From positions 1 through 7,182 of the forward strand of contig JBCDBW010000162.1 of assembly GCA_039182965.1 (NCBI GenBank): DNA of 7,182 nucleotides, read 5' to 3'. The position numbers and the translations under genes were made by a program. Source of the DNA: JBCDBW01 sp039182965. Its GTDB lineage: Bacteria > Verrucomicrobiota > Verrucomicrobiia > Verrucomicrobiales > DEV007. The notes beneath the pieces were generated by a model. That model was not told where the DNA came from and did no database searches. It saw only the letters and a program-made list of their open reading frames with translations. Shown here piece after piece: positions 1-4,627 of the stretch (positions are counted from its first letter, which is position 1; every line of letters starts with the position of its first letter).

Positions 1-73
1 GATTTGAATCAAGGAAGTCAATCAACTTGCGGCGGGGTCGGGCTTACCAGCGTCGTCTTGTTCTGCCCGTCGT

Positions 74-349
74 TTATCTGCGCTGCAAGGGCACGAAGGA
101 TTCCCAAAGAGTCCAAGTTGCAAGTGTCATGAAAGTTGCGAAAAACGCGACCCAAGTCGGGTCTGATATCAAATGAGGGCCGGCAATTACTCCAAGCATC
201 ATTGGCAGCATTGTGAAAATCGACCAATAGGGAACACCAACCTGCTTTCCACACTTCTTGCACTTTGTGTGGGCTCCTGGCCCGAGGAAACATTTTCGGA
301 GCGTCGAGATTCCTGACTCACCACAATGGGGGCATATATGCATGTTCAT
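74..349 (-). CDS. Small zinc-ribbon, two-helix membrane protein (hypothetical)
   Basis: A 91-residue protein of unknown function. The N-terminus carries a four-cysteine zinc-ribbon-like motif: CPHCG (Cys6, Cys9) and CKKCG (Cys30, Cys33). Two hydrophobic segments follow, at about residues 41-58 and 65-87, so it is probably an inner-membrane protein with a small metal-binding domain on one face. The CPHCGE-x-GIS start and the CGKxVGVPY segment resemble small uncharacterised zinc-ribbon membrane proteins known from several phyla, recalled without a search. The ATG at 349 is chosen, and an in-frame ATG at 343 is an equally good start. Neither has a Shine-Dalgarno sequence. Codon third positions are mixed and fairly rich in A and T, unlike the strongly C- or G-ending neighbours, which may mean later acquisition. 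The function is unknown and no link to the sulfatase genes is evident. Confidence 0.72.
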   Translation of the reverse strand: MNMHICPHCGESGISTLRKCFLGPGAHTKCKKCGKQVGVPYWSIFTMLPMMLGVIAGPHLISDPTWVAFFATFMTLATWTLWESFVPLQRR

Positions 350-391
350 AGGCGTGGACTATTTCTAAGGCAGAACAGTGTTAATGACCCG

Positions 392-405
392 CACCCGCTA
401 GGGTG
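392..405. repeat. Short hairpin upstream of the zinc-ribbon gene
   Basis: CACCC and GGGTG form a perfect 5-bp inverted repeat around a GCTA loop, 43-56 nt upstream of the zinc-ribbon gene start. It could be an operator half-site pair or a leader hairpin, or chance. The rest of 350-612 shows no credible gene; its + strand reading frames lie in C-rich sequence or run into the shadow of araC. Confidence 0.25.
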
Positions 406-564
406 TCGTGGTCCATTAAGCGAACAGGATATCAAAATTTTACCGATCAGGCGTTCAGGCCGTCAAGCCAGGAACAGCAGCACCCCTACACACCCTATTC
501 AGCAACACTCCGAAGCCACTCACCAAGCAAGTCCCTCCTCCTCCCCTCCCTGCGAAACCGCGTA

Positions 565-604
565 ACTGCGATACTGCGATACTGCGATACTGCGCACCTG
601 CGCA
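565..604. repeat. Octamer tandem repeat (ACTGCGAT)3 plus two degenerate units
   Basis: Three perfect 8-bp units ACTGCGAT span 565-588. They are followed by ACTGCGCA (589-596) and CCTGCGCA (597-604). The last 14 bases (591-604) also form a palindrome, TGCGCA-CC-TGCGCA. The array ends 9 nt beyond the stop codon of the - strand araC gene. It could lie in the 3' end of that transcript, but there is no T-tract that would make it an intrinsic terminator. The 8-bp period matches that of the unrelated AACCNNNN repeats elsewhere in the window. Confidence 0.85.
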
Positions 605-612
605 ACTCCCCC

Positions 613-1365
613 TCATATAAACTGCTTCCGATACTGCAACGGCGTCAACCCCATCGCCTTCTTAAACTGCACCGTAAACGAACTCTGATCATAAAACCCC
701 AACTCAAACGAAATGTCCCCGATCGCCATCCGCTCCCGCCGCAGCAACTCACACGAATCATGTATCCGCATCTTGATGATATACTGCTGCGGCGTCAGAT
801 TAAAATAGCTCTTAAACTTTCGCTCAAACTGCCGCACCGATACCCCGCTCATCTTCGCCAATCCCGCGATCGACACCTTCTCCCGGTAATGCCGGTAAAT
901 ATAGTCCATCGCCTCACGAATGTCCTGGTTCACCGGATACTTCTGCCGGTATTGATGATAGTCCTGTACAATCCCCATGATCCCAAGGACCTCATCGTCC
1001 GCAGTAACAATCGGAATCTTGCTCGTCATAAACCACGAAGGAATTCCCTGCCGATTCAAAAACAACTCGACAAAGTTCTTCACTGGTTCGCGCTGCTCCA
1101 TGATCGCCAAATCATCCGCCCGATACTTCTCCGCCAGTCGCCGCGGCACCAAATCAAAATCCGTGTGCCCCACCAATTCCTCCTCACTGGCAAAGCCATA
1201 CAACATCACCAGATGCCGATTCGCCGCCAATAACACCCCCTCCCGATCCTTCGCAAAAAACGACAAACCTTCCACGTAATCGAACAAATGATAAAACCGG
1301 TTCTCCGGCTCCAATGACGCCAGCAACCGCCGCCGCCGTTCCTGCGCTTCCGATGTCCCAATCAT
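613..1365 (-). CDS. PAS-domain AraC-family transcriptional regulator
   Basis: A 250-residue cytoplasmic DNA-binding regulator. Residues about 21-140 look like a PAS sensor fold: FFAKDREGVLLAANRH, then GxxxEEELVGHTDFDLVP, and a closing strand VLGIMGIVQDY. Residues about 148-250 form an AraC-type double helix-turn-helix: HTH1 at about 164-185 (VSIAGLAKMSGVSVRQFERK), HTH2 at about 213-235, and the family signature GFYDQSSFTVQFKKAMGLTP near the end. The ligand is unknown; PAS domains bind small molecules, heme or flavin. The gene is divergent from the oxidoreductase-sulfatase-cytochrome genes, a common arrangement for a regulator and its targets, so it probably controls them and itself (inference). 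The ATG at 1365 is chosen because the PAS domain begins soon after. A GGAAGAG sequence lies 12-18 nt upstream, too far for a normal Shine-Dalgarno. The start overlaps a duplicated 24-bp leader sequence. Confidence 0.93.
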   Translation of the reverse strand: MIGTSEAQERRRRLLASLEPENRFYHLFDYVEGLSFFAKDREGVLLAANRHLVMLYGFASEEELVGHTDFDLVPRRLAEKYRADDLAIMEQREPVKNFVELFLNRQGIPSWFMTSKIPIVTADDEVLGIMGIVQDYHQYRQKYPVNQDIREAMDYIYRHYREKVSIAGLAKMSGVSVRQFERKFKSYFNLTPQQYIIKMRIHDSCELLRRERMAIGDISFELGFYDQSSFTVQFKKAMGLTPLQYRKQFI

Positions 1366-1439
1366 TTCCCGTCGTTCTCTTCCATAAATTTCCCGTCGTT
1401 CTCTTCCATAAAAACGGAAGAAAATGTCGCATCAATCAT
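1362..1439 (-). CDS. Possible short leader ORF overlapping the araC start (ATGA)
   Basis: On the - strand, an ATG at 1439 opens a 25-codon frame that ends in TGA at 1362-1364. That stop overlaps the araC ATG as ATGA, the usual geometry for translational coupling. Internal ATGs at 1409 and 1385 open shorter versions; the one from 1409 encodes MEENDGKFMEENDGK. The two MEENDGK copies come from the in-frame 24-bp duplication. If the -10 element proposed at 1435-1440 is real, the ATG at 1439 is not transcribed and 1409 would be the first start. No Shine-Dalgarno is visible and the peptide matches nothing I know. It may be a coincidental frame. Confidence 0.25.
   Translation of the reverse strand: MIDATFSSVFMEENDGKFMEENDGK
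1364..1411. repeat. Perfect 24-bp tandem duplication at the araC start
   Basis: Two identical 24-bp units abut each other: 1364-1387 and 1388-1411. Each contains CCCGTCGTTCTCTTCC. The first copy includes two bases of the araC start codon and the leader immediately upstream. Read on the - strand, each unit supplies ATGGAAGAG followed by ACGGGAAA. Possible roles are a doubled operator for autoregulation or a doubled translation-initiation region; it may also be a neutral recent duplication. The absence of any mismatch suggests it is recent or under selection. Confidence 0.9.
1399..1424. promoter_or_regulatory. Imperfect palindrome in the araC leader (operator candidate)
   Basis: TTCTCTTCC (1399-1407) and GGAAGAAAA (1416-1424) form an inverted repeat with 8 of 9 positions paired around an 8-nt A-rich spacer; the core TCTTCC/GGAAGA is perfect. 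Its left arm is part of the second 24-bp unit. It lies between the araC start and the divergent genes, so it is a candidate regulator-binding site. It could equally form a leader hairpin in the araC mRNA. Confidence 0.35.
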
Positions 1440-1461
1440 AAAAAATGCCCAAGCCCGGCAA
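1435..1461 (-). promoter_or_regulatory. Weak sigma-70-like promoter candidate for araC
   Basis: On the - strand, TATGAT (1440-1435) matches the -10 consensus at 5 of 6 positions. TTGCCG (1461-1456) gives a partial -35 match with a short 15-nt spacer. Transcription would begin near 1428, some 60 nt upstream of the araC ATG. The spacer is suboptimal and PVC promoter rules are poorly known. No convincing promoter was found on + for the divergent genes; the AT-rich TTTATTAAAA at 1501-1510 is the only obvious melting region. Confidence 0.25.
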
Positions 1462-1465
1462 GACG

Positions 1466-1495
1466 CCCCGCCCCCCCAACGCTACGCTCCCCCCC
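1466..1495 (-). other. G-run cluster (possible G-quadruplex) in the divergent promoter region
   Basis: The - strand carries two runs of seven G (complement of 1489-1495 and 1471-1477) and one run of four G (complement of 1466-1469). They are separated by 11 nt and 1 nt. Each G7 can be read as two G3 runs with a one-base loop, so four or more G3 tracts are available. The site is upstream of the possible araC promoter. It may be only an extreme case of the C-rich + strand. Confidence 0.3.
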
Positions 1496-1510
1496 TCAAC
1501 TTTATTAAAA

Positions 1511-1544
1511 CCAGAGAACCGAAGAACCAAAGAACCGATCAACC
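1511..1544 (+). repeat. AACC-octamer repeat, intergenic copy
   Basis: The segment reads as AACC-headed octamers: AACCGAAG, AACCAAAG, AACCGATC, then AACC. It ends nine bases before the oxidoreductase ATG and would form most of its untranslated leader. It matches the copy inside the sulfatase gene (3536-3569) at 32 of 34 positions in the same orientation, with a 23-nt exact core (1522-1544). It differs at 1514 and 1521 (G here, A there). It occupies the place where a ribosome binding site would be expected, and no Shine-Dalgarno is present. Confidence 0.88.
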
Positions 1545-1553
1545 CCAATACCC

Positions 1554-2732
1554 ATGCCTGAAAACAATGTCTACAACGTCGCCATCGTCGGCCTCTCCTT
1601 CGGAGCCGAGTTCATCCCCATCTACCAACGCCACCCCAACGCCAACATGGCAGCCATCTGCCAGCGCACCGAAGCCGAACTCAATAAAGTCGGCGACGCC
1701 TTTAACATCCCCGCCGAAGGCAGATACACCGACTACGACGAACTCCTTAAAAACGACGACATCGATATCGTCCACATCAACACCCCGCCCTTCCTGCACG
1801 CCGATCAAACCGTCGCTGCCCTGGAAGCCGGAAAACATGCCGCCTGTACCATCCCTATGGCTCTCTCTGTCGAGGATTGCAAACGCATCGTCGATGCCCA
1901 GGAAAAGTCCGGGAAAAAATACATGATGATGGAAACCGTCGTCTACTCCCGCGAATACCTCTTCGTGAAAGAACTCTACGACGCCGGCAAAATGGGCAAA
2001 CTCCAGTTCTTCCGCTCCTCCCACGTCCAGGACATGGGCGGCTGGCCCGAATACTGGGAAGGACTCCCCCCCATGTATAACGGCACCCACGCCATCTCCC
2101 CCACCCTCGCCCTCGGCCGCAACCAAGCCGAATACGTGATCTGCGCCGGGTCCGGCACCGTGGAAGAACACATGCACAAAAATTACGGCTGCCCCTTCTG
2201 CACCGAGTCCACCCACATCAAGTTCAGAGACTCCGACCTCTGGGCCGAGGTCACCCGCTCACTCTTCAACGTCTCCCGCCAATACCGCGAAAGCTTCGAC
2301 GTTTACGCCGAGAAAATGGCCTTCGAATGGAGCCTCATCGAAGACGATGGCCACATCATCCACAAAGGCGAGAAACCGGAGCGCGTCGAAATCCCTGACT
2401 ACGCCCACCTTCTCCCGGAAGAAATCCAAAGTTTCACCACGAAGGGCGTCTACGGCGGCGACGGCGAAGAACACCTCAGCTTCACCCAGGGCGGCGGCCA
2501 CGGCGGCTCCCACCCCCACCTCGCCCACGAATTCCTCTCCGCCATTATCGAAGATCGCGAGCCCTACCCCAACGCCCGCCAAGGCGCCAATATCACCTGC
2601 TCCGGAATCCTCTCCCACGATTCCGCCCTGAAAGGCGGAGAAAAAGTGTATCTTCCAGAGTGGACTCATATCGAATCCCAACAAGCCATCGTCAAACCCC
2701 TCGAAGGCGGCCCCGTCAAAAATTTCGAGTAA
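1554..2732 (+). CDS. Gfo/Idh/MocA-family oxidoreductase lacking the EKP lysine
   Basis: A 392-residue cytoplasmic protein with an N-terminal Rossmann fold: VAIVGLSFGAEF (residues 9-20), a variant dinucleotide-binding loop with Gly13 and Gly17. VHINTPPFLHADQTVAALEAGKH (73-95) is typical of the family. The C-terminal domain contains GTHAISP with His179 and a Gly/His-rich GGGHGGSHPHLAHEF near residue 325. Most members oxidise or reduce sugars, inositols or their derivatives with NAD(P). Their catalytic EKP motif is replaced here by TIP (residues 99-101), so the usual lysine is Ile100. A redox partner reaction, an altered mechanism or a non-catalytic role are all possible. Cys213 and Cys216 (CPFC) form an additional cysteine pair. 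There is no signal peptide. The start has no Shine-Dalgarno. It is the first + strand gene after the divergent araC, and a 145-nt gap with a hairpin separates it from the sulfatase. Confidence 0.92.
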   Translation: MPENNVYNVAIVGLSFGAEFIPIYQRHPNANMAAICQRTEAELNKVGDAFNIPAEGRYTDYDELLKNDDIDIVHINTPPFLHADQTVAALEAGKHAACTIPMALSVEDCKRIVDAQEKSGKKYMMMETVVYSREYLFVKELYDAGKMGKLQFFRSSHVQDMGGWPEYWEGLPPMYNGTHAISPTLALGRNQAEYVICAGSGTVEEHMHKNYGCPFCTESTHIKFRDSDLWAEVTRSLFNVSRQYRESFDVYAEKMAFEWSLIEDDGHIIHKGEKPERVEIPDYAHLLPEEIQSFTTKGVYGGDGEEHLSFTQGGGHGGSHPHLAHEFLSAIIEDREPYPNARQGANITCSGILSHDSALKGGEKVYLPEWTHIESQQAIVKPLEGGPVKNFE

Positions 2733-2788
2733 CCAACCCGCCACACCATACTCCAAAGTCAATTCCAATCACCGCCGCTTCACCCGGA

Positions 2789-2823
2789 CACTCTGTGGAG
2801 TGCGCCGGCTTGACGGCGCTTTT
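2789..2823 (+). repeat. Double hairpin plus T4 between oxidoreductase and sulfatase
   Basis: Two adjacent stem-loops share G2802: CACTC-TGTG-GAGTG (2789-2802) and GCGCCG-GCTTGA-CGGCGC (2802-2819). TTTT (2820-2823) follows the second, all-GC stem. The GGAGTGCGCCGGC...CGGCGCTTT form resembles a dispersed palindrome I associate with Verrucomicrobiota genomes, from memory only. The GC stem with T4 could act as a weak terminator or attenuator that lowers transcription into the sulfatase. A GTG at 2800 inside it opens an upstream extension of the sulfatase frame that is not the true start. Confidence 0.6.
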
Positions 2824-2877
2824 CGTAGCAACGCCAAATCGCCCCAAGTTCCACCAACAACCCTCCTCCACCCTTCA

Positions 2878-4614
2878 ATGATCGCCAAAAACCTACTCCC
2901 CCAGCTCACCACAATCTTCCTCTGCGCCCAAGCATTCCTCAGCGCCAACCCGACCGCGGCGCAGCCGCATCCGGATCAAACGGCACGTTTGCCCAGCATT
3001 GTCGTCATCCTCTTCGACGACCTCGGCTTCAGCGACCTCGGCTGTTATGGCGGCGAAATGCCAACCCCGCACATCGACAAACTCGCCGCCAACGGCCTCC
3101 GCTTCACCGAGATGACCAACTCCGCGCGCTGCTGCCCCAGCCGCGCCTCCCTCCTCACCGGACTCCACCCCTCCCAAGCCGGCATCCCCGACTTCACCGG
3201 CGGCCCCAAACCGAAACTCGGCCCCGCTTACCTCGGCCGCCTCAACCAACACTGCGTCACCCTCGCCGAAGTCCTCAAACCCGTCGGATACCAAACCTAC
3301 GGCGTCGGCAAATGGCACGTCGGCGAACAAGACGCTCTCCCCACCAATCGCGGCTTCGACGAATACTACGGCTACACCAAAGGACACTCCGCCAACCAAT
3401 GGGACGGCTCGCTTTATCACCGCCTCCCCGAGGATCGCACCCCCGAGCTGACCTTCGACGCAGACAACTACTACGCCACCGACGCCTTCAACGACTACGC
3501 CGTCCGCTTCCTCCAAGACCATTTCAACGCCCCAACCAAAGAACCAAAGAACCAAAGAACCGATCAACCATTCTTCCTATACTTGGCCCACTCAAGCCCA
3601 CACTTCCCCGTCCAGGCCCCCATGGCCTCCGCCAAACCCTTCCTCGACACCTACCGTCAAGGCTGGGACGTCCTCCGCGAAGAACGCTTCGAACGCATGA
3701 AAGCCTCCGGCCTCTGCGATACCGAAGGCTGGCAACTCACCCCCCGCTCCCTCGTCCCCGTCGACCGGGACGATATCGCAAACGGCTACTCCGGACAACC
3801 CAACCCCGCCTGGACCGACCTCCCCGAAGACCGCCGCGAAGACCTCGCTCATCGCATGGCACTCTTCGCCGCCATGGTGAAACACGTTGACGACGGCGTC
3901 GGCCAAATCGTTTCCACGCTTGAAGACAATGACGTGCTCGACAACACGCTCATCTTCATCCTCTCCGATAACGGCGCCTGCTACGAATGGGGCCCCTTCG
4001 GCTTCGACGGCCGTTCGCGCGACGGAACGACAACCCTCTACACCGGCGACGCCCTCGAAACCATGGGCGGCTTCGATAGCCACATGTCCTACGGCTCCGC
4101 ATGGGCCAACCTCGGCAACACTCCCTTCCGCCTCTACAAACACTACACCCACCAAGGCGGCATGGTGACGCCCTTCATCGCCCATTGGCCCGATGGCATC
4201 CAAACCCCCGATCGCTGGGTCCGCGACCCCGCTCACCTCATCGATATCATGCCCACGGTCGTCCAGGTCACCGGTGCCAAGTATCCCAAGAAAATGAACG
4301 ACGAAAAAATCACGCCCATGGAAGGAACCAGCCTCGTTCCCACGTTCAAAGGCAAAGACCTCGAACCTCGCGCCCTCGCCTACCAACACCAAGGCGCGCG
4401 CGCGCTGCGCGAAGGCGATTGGAAACTCGTCTACGGAAAACGATACCCCCACGAAGTCACCTGGGAACTCTACAACATCACCGATGACCCCGTCGAAATG
4501 AACGATCTCGCCGCCGAACACCCCGAACGCGTCGACGCCATGTCCAAAGACTGGCTCACCTGGGCCCGCCGGGTCGGCCTCGCCCCCTTCTGGAAGGATC
4601 CGGAAGCGAAGTAA
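2878..4614 (+). CDS. Exported formylglycine-type sulfatase (S1 family)
   Basis: A 578-residue sulfate-ester hydrolase of the alkaline-phosphatase superfamily. The signature CCPSRASLLTG places the residue converted to formylglycine at Cys85, with Arg89. Other active-site candidates are Asp47-Asp48 (LFDDLGFSD), Lys145 and His147 (GKWHVG), His242 (HSSPHFP), Asp364-Asn365 (SDNGA) and Lys421, the complete set for calcium and sulfate binding. The first ~30 residues form a Sec signal peptide with likely cleavage after TAA, so it acts in the periplasm or outside the cell. The ATG at 2878 is preferred to the in-frame GTG at 2800, since only 2878 puts the signal peptide at the N-terminus. Residues about 219-231 (PTKEPKNQRTDQP) are encoded by an octamer repeat just before FFLYLAHSSPH. 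The substrate is unknown, probably a sulfated carbohydrate. Maturation needs FGE or an anaerobic maturase, not found here. Confidence 0.95.
   Translation: MIAKNLLPQLTTIFLCAQAFLSANPTAAQPHPDQTARLPSIVVILFDDLGFSDLGCYGGEMPTPHIDKLAANGLRFTEMTNSARCCPSRASLLTGLHPSQAGIPDFTGGPKPKLGPAYLGRLNQHCVTLAEVLKPVGYQTYGVGKWHVGEQDALPTNRGFDEYYGYTKGHSANQWDGSLYHRLPEDRTPELTFDADNYYATDAFNDYAVRFLQDHFNAPTKEPKNQRTDQPFFLYLAHSSPHFPVQAPMASAKPFLDTYRQGWDVLREERFERMKASGLCDTEGWQLTPRSLVPVDRDDIANGYSGQPNPAWTDLPEDRREDLAHRMALFAAMVKHVDDGVGQIVSTLEDNDVLDNTLIFILSDNGACYEWGPFGFDGRSRDGTTTLYTGDALETMGGFDSHMSYGSAWANLGNTPFRLYKHYTHQGGMVTPFIAHWPDGIQTPDRWVRDPAHLIDIMPTVVQVTGAKYPKKMNDEKITPMEGTSLVPTFKGKDLEPRALAYQHQGARALREGDWKLVYGKRYPHEVTWELYNITDDPVEMNDLAAEHPERVDAMSKDWLTWARRVGLAPFWKDPEAK
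3536..3569 (+). repeat. AACC-octamer repeat, copy inside the sulfatase gene
   Basis: (AACCAAAG)3 at 3534-3557, then AACCGATC and AACC. It agrees with the intergenic copy at 1511-1544 at 32 of 34 positions. Here it is read as protein, giving a charged linker with a polar, lysine-rich sequence. Three octamers equal eight codons, so the frame is kept; gain or loss of one unit would shift it upstream of His242. Confidence 0.88.
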
Positions 4615-4627
4615 CCAAAACAAACCC

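Noticed and set aside
18..293. 91-codon - strand frame overlapping the zinc-ribbon gene
   Set aside because: It has no recognisable motif, while the overlapping frame at 74-349 has four zinc-ribbon cysteines and two transmembrane helices.
1..420. Integron cassette with an attC site around the zinc-ribbon gene
   Set aside because: The gene's size and composition fit a cassette, but no GTTRRRY/RYYYAAC core pair or attC-like fold could be found on either side.
565..604. CRISPR-like array
   Set aside because: The units are 8 bp and contiguous with no spacers, and no cas gene is present.
591..604. Intrinsic terminator for araC at the TGCGCA palindrome
   Set aside because: No T-tract follows the stem on the - strand, so the palindrome appears to be part of the degenerate octamer array.
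403..1233. 276-codon + strand frame across 403-1233
   Set aside because: It is antisense to the PAS-AraC gene; its Arg/Leu/His-rich translation is typical of a shadow frame.
1184..1435. 83-codon - strand frame that also contains the 24-bp duplication
   Set aside because: It overlaps the N-terminal half of araC in another frame and gives no recognisable domain.
2800..2877. Upstream GTG start extending the sulfatase by 26 residues
   Set aside because: The extension is translated hairpin repeat and would place a polar, arginine-containing segment in front of the signal peptide. The ATG at 2878 gives a normal signal peptide.
2908..2945. Lipobox in the sulfatase signal peptide (FLCAQA)
   Set aside because: The residue before the cysteine is leucine rather than Gly, Ala or Ser, so a lipoprotein signal is not supported.
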